Both the position numbers and the translations under genes were made by a program. This document shows, one piece after another, positions 21,300 through 31,386 of a stretch of 33,036 nt of DNA (position 1 is the first letter of the stretch; each line of letters opens with the position of its first letter). The notes beneath the pieces are model-generated. The model had not been told where the DNA came from. It did no database searches and worked only from the letters and a program-made list of their open reading frames with translations. Origin of the DNA: an uncultured Collinsella sp. (lineage in GTDB: Bacteria; Actinomycetota; Coriobacteriia; Coriobacteriales; Coriobacteriaceae); the NCBI GenBank assembly GCA_900762015.1, contig CAAFEX010000049.1:1-33036 (forward strand), given 5' to 3'.

Positions 21300-22897
21300 T
21301 GTCCGAAACCCTCAATGCCCAGGATATCGCCAAGAAACTGCAGGAGCAGCTCACGAGCCTCTCCGCGACGGTCGATACGCATGAGGTTTCAACGGTCGAC
21401 GAGGTAGGCGACGGCATCGCGCGCGTCTCCGGCCTCAAGAGCGCCATGGCAGGCGAGCTTCTGGAGTTCAAGAGCTCCGATACCGGTGAGACCGTCTTCG
21501 GCCTTGCCCAGAACCTTGACCGTGACGAGGTCGGCGCCGTTCTGTTTGGTGCCGTCGACTCCATCAAGGAAGGCGACGAGTGCCGCACCACTGGCCGCAT
21601 TATGGATATCCCCGTGAGCCGCGCCATGCTCGGCCGCGTCGTCAATCCGCTCGGCCAGCCCATCGACGGCCTGGGCGACATCGTCGCCACGCACCGTCGT
21701 CCCATTGAGTTCAAGGCCCCCGGCGTCATCGACCGTACCCCGGTGTGCGAGCCGGTTCAGACCGGCCTGTTGGCCATCGACTCCATGGTGCCTATCGGCC
21801 GCGGTCAGCGAGAGCTCATCATCGGCGACCGTAAGACCGGTAAGACCGCCATTGCCATCGACGCTATCCTCAACCAGCGCGGCAAGGGCATGGTCTGCAT
21901 CTATGTCGCCATCGGCCAGAAGGCCTCCACGGTTGCCAACATCCGCGAGACCCTCGCTCAGCACGGTGCGCTCGACTACACCATCATCGTTTCGGCCACC
22001 GCTGCCGATTCCGCCCCTATGCAGTACATCGCACCTATGGCCGGTGCCGCTATCGGCGAGTTCTTCATGTACAACGGCGAGGACGGCAAGCCCGCCAGCG
22101 AGACCAACCCCGGTGGCCACGTGCTCGTCATCTACGATGACCTGTCCAAGCAGGCTGTGGCCTACCGTCAGATGTCGCTGACGCTGCATCGTCCGCCTGG
22201 ACGCGAGGCCTATCCTGGCGACATCTTCTATCTGCACTCTCGTCTGCTCGAGCGTGCCGTCAAGATGTCCAAGAAGAACGGCTACGGCTCCATGACGGCA
22301 CTGCCGATCATCGAGACCCAGGACGGCGACGTCTCGGCCTACATTCCGACCAACGTCATTTCCATTACCGATGGTCAGATCTACCTGCAGTCCGAGCTCT
22401 TCTTCCAGGGCCAGCGCCCGGCAGTCGACGTGGGCATTTCCGTGTCCCGCGTCGGTGGCGACGCGCAGACCAAGGCTATGAAGCAGGTCGCCGGCAACCT
22501 CCGTCTGGACCTCGCTTCGTACCAGGAGCTCGCCGGCTTTACGCAGTTCGGCTCCGACCTCGACGAGGCTACTCAGAAGCAGCTGACCCATGGTGCCCGC
22601 ATGACCGAGCTCCTGAAGCAGCCGCGTTACAAGCCGTTTGAGGTTGGCGAGCAGATCGTTACGCTGTTCGCTGGCAACGAGGGCTTCCTGGATGACCTGG
22701 AGATCGCCGACGTGCTGCCTTTCCGTGCCGAGCTCATCGAGTACATGGACAATGGCTTTGGCTCGCTGCTCGACAAGGTTCGCGCCAAGAAGATCGATGA
22801 TGACACCAAGGCTGAGCTCTTGCGCGTCATCGGCGACTTCAAGCAGCAGTTCATGGCCAAGCACCATTCGGATGTTTCTGGATCAGAGGAGAACTAA
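21299..22897 (+). CDS. atpA: ATP synthase F1 subunit alpha
   Basis: The 532-residue subunit forms the non-catalytic nucleotide sites of the F1 hexamer. Walker A is GDRKTGKT (176-183), GQKASTVANIRETL follows, and the family signature PAVDVGISVSRVGGDAQTKA carries the arginine finger (SVSRVGG). Length is slightly above E. coli (513). GGAGG lies 13 bases upstream of the ATG, which overlaps the atpH stop. Confidence 0.98.
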   Translation: MSETLNAQDIAKKLQEQLTSLSATVDTHEVSTVDEVGDGIARVSGLKSAMAGELLEFKSSDTGETVFGLAQNLDRDEVGAVLFGAVDSIKEGDECRTTGRIMDIPVSRAMLGRVVNPLGQPIDGLGDIVATHRRPIEFKAPGVIDRTPVCEPVQTGLLAIDSMVPIGRGQRELIIGDRKTGKTAIAIDAILNQRGKGMVCIYVAIGQKASTVANIRETLAQHGALDYTIIVSATAADSAPMQYIAPMAGAAIGEFFMYNGEDGKPASETNPGGHVLVIYDDLSKQAVAYRQMSLTLHRPPGREAYPGDIFYLHSRLLERAVKMSKKNGYGSMTALPIIETQDGDVSAYIPTNVISITDGQIYLQSELFFQGQRPAVDVGISVSRVGGDAQTKAMKQVAGNLRLDLASYQELAGFTQFGSDLDEATQKQLTHGARMTELLKQPRYKPFEVGEQIVTLFAGNEGFLDDLEIADVLPFRAELIEYMDNGFGSLLDKVRAKKIDDDTKAELLRVIGDFKQQFMAKHHSDVSGSEEN

Positions 22898-22902
22898 GCC
22901 CC

Positions 22903-23810
22903 ATGGCCAACCTTCGCGACATTAAGAAGCGAATCTCCTCGGTTACCACGACCAAGCAGATCACGCGCACGATGGAGATGGTCTCTACGGCCAAGATCCG
23001 TCGTGCCCTCGATCGCTCCAAGCAGGCCGAGCCCTATAAGGAGGCGCTGACCGACGTCATGTTGACGGTCGCCGGCGACGCCTCCTGTTCGGGCACCGAT
23101 CCCATGCTGCAGAAGCATGAGAGCGTCAAGCATGGCCTGATTGTCGTTATTGCCTCGGACCGCGGCCTTGCCGGCGGTTTCAATACGACGGTGGAGCGCA
23201 CGGCCGAAAAGCTCGCCGCTTCTTGGACGAACGACGGCATCGAGTGCGAGATCATCGCGTGCGGGCGTAAGCCGGCCACGTATTTCCGTGACCGCGCAAA
23301 CGTCGTCATGCACTTTGAGGGCAACTCCTCTGAGCCCGATTTTAATCAGGCCCGCATGATCTCCTCTCATATCTGCGATGCGTATCGTGCCGGTGAGCTT
23401 GACCGTGTCGAGCTTGTCTACCACCACGCCAAGAACCGCGTGGATCAGGAGCTTCGCGTCGAGCATCTGTTGCCGCTCGACCCCGAGATGATCGCTATGG
23501 CCCACGGTCCGCGTAAGAACGAGACCGACGCCCCTAAGCGCATCTCGTCCACGTTCGAGTTCGTGCCCTCTCCCGAGCATGTTCTCGGCAAGCTTGTGCC
23601 GTCTTATATCCTGACGGTCATCTACCAGGCCCTGATCGATTCGGCGGCTGCCGAGCAGGGTGCACGCCGCAAGGCCATGCACTCCGCGACCGAAAACGCC
23701 ACCGCGATCATCTCGACCCTTACCCGCACGTATAGTCGCGTGCGCCAGGCTTCGATCACGACCGAGATTAACGAGATCGTCGGCGGAGCCTCAGCATTGG
23801 AGGAACAGTA

Positions 23811-23811
<1 letters not shown>
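22903..23811 (+). CDS. atpG: ATP synthase F1 subunit gamma
   Basis: The 302-residue central shaft begins with the conserved coiled coil DIKKRISSVTTTKQITRTME followed by MVSTAKIRRA. It ends with HSATENATAIISTL and SITTEINEIVGGASAL, the family signature. VIASDRGLAGGFNT is the conserved middle strand (usual SDRGLCGGxN). It starts five bases after the atpA stop, and its TAA overlaps the atpD ATG by one base. Confidence 0.97.
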
Positions 23812-25265
<1,454 letters not shown>

Positions 25266-25268
25266 GTT

Positions 25269-25661
25269 ATGCGTATCCGCATCGTGTGCCCCGTGAGCTG
25301 CGCCTATGAGGGCGACGCTGCGTTTGTGTCGATTCCGTCCACGGATGGCGAGTTTGGCGTCCTGCCCGCTCACTCCAGCGAGATCTGCACGATCGACCGC
25401 GGTTACGTTCGCGTTTCCGATAAGGCCATGGGCACTGTCGACCACACGTTTGCCGTGGCCGGCGGCTATGCCCAGGTTGCGGACGATGTCGTGACCGTTC
25501 TCGCCGAGCGCGCTTGCGATTTGGCGACCGTCGATGCCGACAAGCTTAAAGCTGATATCCAAGGTTTTGAAGAGAAGCTGGGTAATTTGTCGGAGGATGA
25601 TGCACGCCGCGCCTACCTCTATAATGAAATCGCATGGTGTAAGCTCAAGCTTGCCCAATAG
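25269..25661 (+). CDS. atpC: ATP synthase F1 subunit epsilon
   Basis: The 130-residue subunit contacts gamma and the c-ring and can inhibit ATP hydrolysis. The N-terminal beta sandwich has FVSIPSTDGEFGVLPAHS and FAVAGGYAQVADDVVTVLAE, as in the family (usually GxxGxLPxH). The C-terminal helices (LKADIQGFEEKLGNLSEDDA) are complete. It is the last gene of the operon; a strong terminator follows 35 bases downstream. Confidence 0.96.
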   Translation: MRIRIVCPVSCAYEGDAAFVSIPSTDGEFGVLPAHSSEICTIDRGYVRVSDKAMGTVDHTFAVAGGYAQVADDVVTVLAERACDLATVDADKLKADIQGFEEKLGNLSEDDARRAYLYNEIAWCKLKLAQ

Positions 25662-25696
25662 TCAAACGATTTACGTTCGACCATTTGCGAACACAT

Positions 25697-25735
25697 CATG
25701 CCCGGGATGGCCCAGCCACCCCGGGCATGCTTTTT
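25697..25735 (+). terminator. Intrinsic terminator of the atp operon
   Basis: CATGCCCGGG (25697-25706) pairs perfectly with CCCGGGCATG (25720-25729), followed by CTTTTT. The murA ribosome site GAAAGGG begins on the next base, so read-through transcripts or a promoter inside this region must serve murA. Confidence 0.85.
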
Positions 25736-25748
25736 GAAAGGGCAGACC

Positions 25749-27032
25749 TTGGATATTATCCGCGTTGAGGGTGGCCACGCCATCGGAGGCTCCGTGCCCG
25801 TCTCGGGTGCCAAGAACTCCGCGCTCAAACTCATGGCGGCAACGCTTCTGGCGCCGGGCAAGACGACGCTGCAGAACGTGCCCGATATTTCCGATGTTCA
25901 CGTGATGGGCAAGGTGCTCAAGGGCATGGGCGCTACGATCGATGTTCTCGACGAGCACACGCTCGAGATTGATACCTCTCAGGTCGATTCTTGGGAGGCC
26001 CCCTACGAGCTCGTTGCCAAGATGCGTGCTTCCACCGCCGTCATGGGACCCCTGCTGGGCCGCTTCCATCGCGCCAAGATTGCCATGCCGGGCGGCTGCA
26101 ACCTGGGTGCTCGCAAGATCGATATGCACATTCTTGGTCTTGAGGCCCTGGGCGTTGAGTTCGATACCGCCCACGGCTACATCAACGCTAATGCGCCCCA
26201 AGGTCTGCGCGGTACCACCGTCACGCTCGAGTTCGCCAGCGTCGGTGCGACCGAGAACCTCATCATGGCATCCGTGCGCGCGCAGGGCACCACGGTTATC
26301 GACAATGCCGCCCGCGAGCCCGAGATCGTCGATCTCGCCAACATGCTCAACGAGATGGGCGCCAAGATTGTCGGCGCGGGTACGCCCGTCGTGACCATCG
26401 AGGGCGTGGAAGAGCTGCATCCTGTTACCCATCGCGTAGTGGGCGACCGCATCGAGGCCGGTACCTTTATCGTTGCCGGTGCGTTGATGGCCGACGATCG
26501 CGGTGTCGATGTCACGGGCTTTTGCCCCATCCACTTGGGCATGGTGCTCAAGAAGATGGAGCTCATGGGTATCGACTGCGAGCGCGTCGAGGATGGCGTC
26601 CATGTAAACCGTGCCGAGCGCATCAAGCCGGTCGACATCCAGACGCTTCCGTTCCCCGGCTTCCCGACCGACATGCAGGCACAAATTATGGTGCTCTCCG
26701 CTCTCGCCGACGGCAGTTCCGTTATTACCGAGAACATCTTCGAGAATCGCTTTATGTTCGCCTCTGAGCTGGTGCGCATGGGTGCCGACATTCGTATCGA
26801 GAGCCATCATGCCATGATTCATGGCGTCAAGGGCTTCTCGGGTGCACAGGTTACCTCGCCCGATCTGCGTGGCGGAGCGGCCCTCGTCGTAGCGGGCTTG
26901 ATCGCCGACGGGACGACCGAGGTTTCGGCTATCCATCACATCAAGCGCGGCTACGAGCAGTTTGTCGAAAAACTGCAGGCGCTCGGCGCGCATGTCGAGC
27001 ATGCTACCGTCCCCGATCCCGTCATCTACTAA
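25749..27032 (+). CDS. murA: UDP-N-acetylglucosamine 1-carboxyvinyltransferase
   Basis: The 427-residue enzyme transfers enolpyruvate from PEP to UDP-GlcNAc, the first committed step of peptidoglycan synthesis. VSGAKNSALKLMAATLLA and QNVPDISDV are the N-terminal motif. MPGGCNLGARKIDMHILGLE carries the catalytic Cys117, the residue attacked by fosfomycin. A TTG start at 25749 is chosen: GAAAGGG lies six bases upstream and the protein then begins DIIRVEGG, as MurA proteins do. The frame also opens at an ATG at 25698, but that codon lies inside the terminator stem. The LCP gene follows 12 bases downstream, so cell-wall precursor synthesis and wall-polymer attachment are encoded together. Confidence 0.95.
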   Translation: MDIIRVEGGHAIGGSVPVSGAKNSALKLMAATLLAPGKTTLQNVPDISDVHVMGKVLKGMGATIDVLDEHTLEIDTSQVDSWEAPYELVAKMRASTAVMGPLLGRFHRAKIAMPGGCNLGARKIDMHILGLEALGVEFDTAHGYINANAPQGLRGTTVTLEFASVGATENLIMASVRAQGTTVIDNAAREPEIVDLANMLNEMGAKIVGAGTPVVTIEGVEELHPVTHRVVGDRIEAGTFIVAGALMADDRGVDVTGFCPIHLGMVLKKMELMGIDCERVEDGVHVNRAERIKPVDIQTLPFPGFPTDMQAQIMVLSALADGSSVITENIFENRFMFASELVRMGADIRIESHHAMIHGVKGFSGAQVTSPDLRGGAALVVAGLIADGTTEVSAIHHIKRGYEQFVEKLQALGAHVEHATVPDPVIY

Positions 27033-27044
27033 TACAGGTTGCCT

Positions 27045-28280
27045 ATGTTTAATAAAAAGCCCCTCGCGGATACTAGCACCCGAAGACCCTCAACTGGTGC
27101 GCAGGCCAAGATCTACAGTCGCGATAACGTGGCTCGCTATTCCGAGCGCGCTCGCCAACGTCGTCGTAGCCACACGATTCGTCACGTCGCGCTCATTGTC
27201 GTGCTTGGCGTGCTACTGAGTGCCACTACCGCTGCCGGCCTGTGGTTTGCCACCATTATGGGCAAGCTCGGCGATTCTAATGTCATTACCGACAATCTGC
27301 GTCGGGTTCTGGTTGACACCGATGAGGCAAAGGATCCGTTCTACGTGCTGCTTCTTGGCACCGACGGCCGTCCGGGCGAGGATACGTATCGTGCCGACTC
27401 GATTATCCTGGCACGCATCGACCCCACGCAAAAGCAGGCGACGCTCATTTCCGTTCCGCGCGACACCAAGGTCGAGTACAAGGGCGAGACCATGAAGATC
27501 AACGCCTGCCATACCGTTGGCGGCGCCGAGGCCATGGTCGAGGCGGTCAACGAGCTGTGCGGTGTTCAGATTTCCCACTATGCCGAGGTCAGCTTCGACG
27601 GTATGCAGGCGCTGATTGATTCGGTTGGCGGTATCGACATTAACGCAACCGATGATGTTGACGACCCCGAGCACCTGGATATTAAGATTACCGCTGGCCA
27701 GCAGCATATGGACGGTGCCACCGCCCTTACCTATGCCCGCTGCCGCTACACCTATGCCGACGGCGATTACACGCGCATGCGCCACCAGCGTCAGGTGCTT
27801 GGCGCCCTTGCCAACCAGATTCTCAATAACTTCGATGCCACGAAGATCTTTGGCCTGGTTAATTCGCTGTCCGATATGCTCGTAACCGATATGAGCGTTC
27901 AGGATATCGTGGCTACGGTCAACGCCATGCGCGGTATGGATGTCGACGGTATCTACTCGGCCAACCTGCCCTCGTACGCCGACGACAGCACCATGATCGA
28001 CGGTGTGAGCTACGTCTTTGTCTACGAGGACGAGCTCAAGGAAATGATGGAGCGCGTCGATGCCGGCAAGGATCCCAAGGGTCCCAACACTATGGGTCTT
28101 TCCGACGGTTCCAGCTCTACGATCGGCGACCTGAACAACAACACGTCTGACGACTACGCAAACGGTACCGCAACTTCATCGGTCAGCTCTGACGATTCCG
28201 ATGACTCAAGCGATTCGAGCGATTCGGACTACTACGAAGAGCCCACCGGCGACGGCAACGGCTACGAGGCCAATTACTAA
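27045..28280 (+). CDS. LytR-CpsA-Psr (LCP) family cell-wall polymer ligase
   Basis: The 411-residue protein attaches anionic or capsular glycopolymers to peptidoglycan outside the membrane. A basic cytoplasmic part (RARQRRRSHTIRH) is followed by one transmembrane helix (VALIVVLGVLLSATTAAGLW, about 47-66). The LCP domain then reads YVLLLGTDGRPGEDTYRADS, ISVPRDTKVEY and INACHTVGGAEAMVEAV; its conserved Arg and Asp residues bind the lipid pyrophosphate. The C-terminal 60 residues are a Ser/Asp tail (SDDSDDSSDSSDSDYYEEP), probably disordered in the wall. The ATG at 27045 is preferred to an in-frame TTG six bases earlier. Copy C of the large palindrome begins on the base after the stop codon. Confidence 0.93.
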   Translation: MFNKKPLADTSTRRPSTGAQAKIYSRDNVARYSERARQRRRSHTIRHVALIVVLGVLLSATTAAGLWFATIMGKLGDSNVITDNLRRVLVDTDEAKDPFYVLLLGTDGRPGEDTYRADSIILARIDPTQKQATLISVPRDTKVEYKGETMKINACHTVGGAEAMVEAVNELCGVQISHYAEVSFDGMQALIDSVGGIDINATDDVDDPEHLDIKITAGQQHMDGATALTYARCRYTYADGDYTRMRHQRQVLGALANQILNNFDATKIFGLVNSLSDMLVTDMSVQDIVATVNAMRGMDVDGIYSANLPSYADDSTMIDGVSYVFVYEDELKEMMERVDAGKDPKGPNTMGLSDGSSSTIGDLNNNTSDDYANGTATSSVSSDDSDDSSDSSDSDYYEEPTGDGNGYEANY

Positions 28281-28434
28281 GTTACGGCGTTTTACCAAAC
28301 GCCGTAACGGCTCGACGCTGCGCGCCGCCCAAGGCGACAATTTGTCATTCAAAAGGCAGGGCATGACCAGAAGGTCAATGCCCTGCCTTTTTCATGCCAA
28401 CTTGTTCGCCTTGGACGTCGTTCGCTGACGTTGG
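28281..28434 (+). repeat. Large dispersed palindromic element, copy C (terminator-like)
   Basis: It starts directly after the LCP stop codon with the same 12-bp hairpin as copy B (28281-28308). The main palindrome has the inner stem AAAAGGCAGGGCAT / ATGCCCTGCCTTTT, fully paired, and a T run. The outer stem reads CCAAGGCGACAA with TTGTTCGCCTTGG, where copies A and B read CAGAGC and GCTCTG: both arms changed together. Its 3' tail diverges from copies A and B after GACGTTG. Confidence 0.88.
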
Positions 28435-28469
28435 CTCAACCTGCGGTGCTGACTACTCCCCTTGCACCA

Positions 28470-28510
28470 AAAACCGCCCCGTTCTCGGTTTTTGAGGACG
28501 GGGCGGTTTT
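28470..28510. terminator. Bidirectional terminator between the LCP gene and pepT
   Basis: AAAACCGCCCCGT pairs with ACGGGGCGGTTTT, giving a 13-bp stem with A and T runs on both sides. It can stop plus-strand transcription from the LCP gene and minus-strand transcription from pepT, which converge here. Confidence 0.88.
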
Positions 28511-28534
28511 GCTTACCTAGATTGTTCGAGTTCC

Positions 28535-29782
28535 TTATGCAAAGCGGGCGACGAGCTCCTGGAGCACGTCGGTCATCTTGACGAGCGAACTGACCGGGAC
28601 GAACTCGTTGACGCCGTGGTAGCAATAGCCGCCGGTGGAAAGGTTGGGGCAGGGCAGACCGCGGAACGACAGCTGAGCGCCGTCAGTGCCGCCACGAATC
28701 GGCAGCACTTGGGACGCAACGCCGCAGGCAAGGTAGGCTTCCTTGGCAACATCAATAAGCTCGGGATAGTCACGAACGATCTCGGCCATATTTCGATACT
28801 GCTGCTTAATCTCGACCGTCACGCGCTCCTCACCCAGACGCTGGTTGAGCATCGAGGCGGCAGCATCAATAAGGTCGAGTTTCTGCTGGAACTTGGCGGC
28901 GTCATGGTCGCGGACGATATAGCGCGCTGTGGCGTGATCGACGGTCGCAGATACGCCCTCAAGGTGATAAAAGCCCTCGTAGCCTTCCGTATACTCCGGG
29001 CGCTGCACGTAGGGGAGCAACGCGTTGAAGTCGCAGAACAGATTTCCTGCATTGACCATGCGGCCCTTGGCGTCGCCTGGGTGGATGGACTGGCCCTCAA
29101 AGCGGACGGTCGCCTCGGCGGCGTTAAAGCACTCCCACTCCAGCTCGCCGATGGGGCCGCCGTCGACCGTGTAGGCGTACTTGCAGCCAAAGGTATCGAT
29201 ATCCAACAGCTCGGCTCCGTGGCCGATCTCCTCGTCAGGGCAGAAGCAAATGCCGAGTGCGGGATGGGGCAGAGAAGGGTCCTGAGCGATACGCGCGACA
29301 AGCGACATGATCTCGGCGACGCCCGCCTTGTCGTCTGCGCCCAGCAGCGTGGTGCCATCGCTGCAGACCAGGTCCTCACCCGCGAGGTCGTTCAGGGCGG
29401 GAAGCTTGGCGGTACTCATGGCAACGGGCTTACCGTCAACCGTGCCGCAGACCAGGTCGCCGCCTTCGTAGTGTACGATGTGCGGTTTCACGCCGGCGCC
29501 CGGTGCAACTTCGGTAGTGTCGAGATGGGCGATCAGGCCCAGGGCGGGCTTGTCCTCAGCGCCCGCACTTGCGGGGATATGCGCGCAGACATAGGCGTGC
29601 TCGGTCACGTGGGCATCTTCCGCACCAAGCTCGCGCAGCTCTTTAGCCAGCACGTTGGCAAGGTCAAACTGAACGGCGCTCGAGGGTACCTGGTCGCAGT
29701 TTGCATCCTCGGACTGCGTGTTGATCTGGACGTAGCGCAAAAAGCGCTCGAGGACATCGGGGTTCGTGGTGGTGTTTTCCAT
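28535..29782 (-). CDS. pepT: Peptidase T (tripeptide aminopeptidase, M20B)
   Basis: The 415-residue zinc enzyme removes the N-terminal residue of tripeptides. GLIAHLDTTEVAPG supplies His86 and Asp88, LLGADDKAGVAEIM the bridging Asp, and ICFCPDEEIGHGAELLDID the Glu184-Glu185 pair. IHPGDAKGRMVNA and RGGTDGAQLSFRGLPCPNL, followed by STGGYCYHGVNEFVPV, are PepT-specific and separate it from other M20 enzymes. Length fits E. coli PepT (408). The ATG at 29780-29782 has GGAG eight bases upstream; an open frame continues 32 codons further without family similarity. It is divergent from the DtxR-like regulator gene, sharing a 120-base gap. Confidence 0.95.
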   Translation of the reverse strand: MENTTTNPDVLERFLRYVQINTQSEDANCDQVPSSAVQFDLANVLAKELRELGAEDAHVTEHAYVCAHIPASAGAEDKPALGLIAHLDTTEVAPGAGVKPHIVHYEGGDLVCGTVDGKPVAMSTAKLPALNDLAGEDLVCSDGTTLLGADDKAGVAEIMSLVARIAQDPSLPHPALGICFCPDEEIGHGAELLDIDTFGCKYAYTVDGGPIGELEWECFNAAEATVRFEGQSIHPGDAKGRMVNAGNLFCDFNALLPYVQRPEYTEGYEGFYHLEGVSATVDHATARYIVRDHDAAKFQQKLDLIDAAASMLNQRLGEERVTVEIKQQYRNMAEIVRDYPELIDVAKEAYLACGVASQVLPIRGGTDGAQLSFRGLPCPNLSTGGYCYHGVNEFVPVSSLVKMTDVLQELVARFA

Positions 29783-29902
29783 AAAGACCGCTCCAATCTT
29801 GGTCGTCGTGTGCAACAAGAACTCTAGCACGGTATGCCACGGCATACCGCGACGCTTGGATGGGGTAGAATCAGCCATTGAATGCAGAAGGGACGGAAGA
29901 TC

Positions 29903-30325
29903 ATGGATACGACAAATAGCTCGCGCGAACTACATCTGACGGTGGCGAACGAAGACTACTTGGAGTGCATGGTTCGCATTGAAAGCGAAGAGGGGGAAAC
30001 CAACGGCGTTCGATCGGTCGACATCGCGCAGCGCCTTGGCGTCTCCAAGGCATCGGTCAATAAAGCGGTTTCGGCTCTCAAGGCATCCGAGCTTGTCGAG
30101 CAATCGCACTACGGCAAGGTGATCCTGACCGATCGCGGCCGCGAGGTTGGCACGGCTATCTGGTACCGTCATCGCCTCATCCGCACGTTTTTGGTTCAGG
30201 AGCTCGGTGTCGAATTTGAGCGAGCCGATTCCGAGGCCTGCATGATGGAGCATGCGCTATCCGAGGACACGATGAGCCGCTGGCTCGCCTATCTCGAAAA
30301 GCAGGGAATCAGCGTCGAGGAATAG
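29903..30325 (+). CDS. DtxR/MntR-family metal-dependent transcriptional regulator
   Basis: The 140-residue protein represses metal-uptake genes when loaded with Fe(II) or Mn(II). The winged helix is at about 35-80 (SVDIAQRLGVSKASVNKAVS, then LILTDRG-like GKVILTDRGR). The dimerisation helices carry the metal ligands His90 (WYRHRLIRTFL) and Cys113, Glu116 and His117 (ACMMEHALSEDT), matching DtxR's Cys102-Glu105-His106. It lacks the SH3-like third domain, as in MntR and short IdeR relatives. The Cys ligand is more typical of DtxR-type iron sensing than of MntR, but the metal is not certain. The start with AAGGG ten bases upstream is preferred to an in-frame ATG seven codons earlier. Confidence 0.88.
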   Translation: MDTTNSSRELHLTVANEDYLECMVRIESEEGETNGVRSVDIAQRLGVSKASVNKAVSALKASELVEQSHYGKVILTDRGREVGTAIWYRHRLIRTFLVQELGVEFERADSEACMMEHALSEDTMSRWLAYLEKQGISVEE

Positions 30326-30335
30326 CGGGATATAT

Positions 30336-31229
30336 ATGGATACGAGTTATTACAACCGCTTTGGTGCCGAGGAACTTACGCGCCGCTTGTCGAGCGAGAC
30401 CTTGTTGGCGCAGGGCCCCATGGGCAGTGTTCTGTTGAGTGAGTACGATGCCGCCGATATTCCACCGGCGTTTTGGAATCTGGCAGAGCCGCAGACCGTT
30501 TCTCGTATCCATCGCTTGTATGTCGCCGCCGGCGCGCAGGTACTCATTACCAATACCTTTCAGGCATCAAGCTATGCCCTCAAGCACGACCAGATTGCGC
30601 CGTCCGTGGCGGAGGTCAATCGCGGGGCCGTCGACGATGCCCGCCAGGCGCACCCTCAGCTGCTGCTGGGCTCGATGGGTCCGATCGGTATTGAGTGGTT
30701 TGCCGAGGACTCTGCCGAGTATCGTGAAATCCGAGGCATTGCGCGCGAACAGGCGCACGCCTTGCTCAATGCTGGTGTTGACGGTCTGCTGATCGAGACG
30801 GTGACGTCTATCCGTAATCTGCAGCCCATGCTTGCCGGCGTCCGAGATGCCGCCGACGGCATGCCTGTTCTGGTGAGTTTTGTCGTTGACGATAAAGGCG
30901 ACCTGCTGGGCGATGGCCTCAACATCGAGGCAGCCGTTTTGTACGCCGAAAAACACGGCGCAAACTCGGTTGGTGTTAATTGCTGTTCGCTCGCGGCCGC
31001 GAATGCGGCGGTGCCCAGGATGGTTGCATCGGCGACTACTCCCGTCACGGTGCGTCCCAACGTAGGCGATCCGGTCCAGACTCAGGATGGCCCCGTATGG
31101 CACGAGAATCCTGAAGCTTTCGCGCGCGCATGCATCGAATGGAGACATGCCGGCGCCGCAATGGTGGGCAGTTGCTGTGGAACCACGGCAATCACTACGG
31201 CAGCGATGGCCGAGGCGCTCGATATATAA
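30336..31229 (+). CDS. Homocysteine S-methyltransferase family protein
   Basis: The 297-residue protein has the zinc-dependent TIM-barrel of the MmuM/BHMT/MetH-N family, which methylates homocysteine to methionine. The barrel begins LLAQGPMGSVLLSEYD, followed by AGAQVLITNTFQASSY. The zinc thiolates are in GVNCCSLAA (Cys216 or Cys217) and MVGSCCGTT (Cys280, Cys281). The size fits free-standing enzymes or the N-terminal module of MetH. No methylfolate or cobalamin domain is attached, so the methyl donor is unknown: S-methylmethionine, or a partner protein encoded elsewhere. It starts ten bases after the metalloregulator and ends at a strong terminator, so the two form a small operon. Confidence 0.88.
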   Translation: MDTSYYNRFGAEELTRRLSSETLLAQGPMGSVLLSEYDAADIPPAFWNLAEPQTVSRIHRLYVAAGAQVLITNTFQASSYALKHDQIAPSVAEVNRGAVDDARQAHPQLLLGSMGPIGIEWFAEDSAEYREIRGIAREQAHALLNAGVDGLLIETVTSIRNLQPMLAGVRDAADGMPVLVSFVVDDKGDLLGDGLNIEAAVLYAEKHGANSVGVNCCSLAAANAAVPRMVASATTPVTVRPNVGDPVQTQDGPVWHENPEAFARACIEWRHAGAAMVGSCCGTTAITTAAMAEALDI

Positions 31230-31234
31230 AGGGC

Positions 31235-31264
31235 AAAACCGCTCCATACGGGGCGGTTTTTTAT
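31235..31264 (+). terminator. Intrinsic terminator after the methyltransferase gene
   Basis: AAAACCGCTCC (31235-31245) pairs with GGGGCGGTTTT (31250-31260) with one mismatch, around a four-base loop, and continues into a T run. Confidence 0.88.
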
Positions 31265-31386
31265 TGCTTGCATGTCCTCGGCAGCATTTGCCCAAATGGT
31301 GAATGCTGGTGCCGGCAGGTTGCCGAGTGCGTGTTGCGGGTATACCTCACGCGTACCATGATCCAAACACTGTGAGGTGTCTGCGC

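Noticed and set aside
21389..22867. A 492-codon minus-strand frame opposite atpA
   Set aside because: Antisense shadow of a highly conserved gene; no domain resemblance.
28616..29827. A 403-codon plus-strand frame opposite pepT
   Set aside because: pepT shows every catalytic motif of its family on the minus strand, so this is its shadow.
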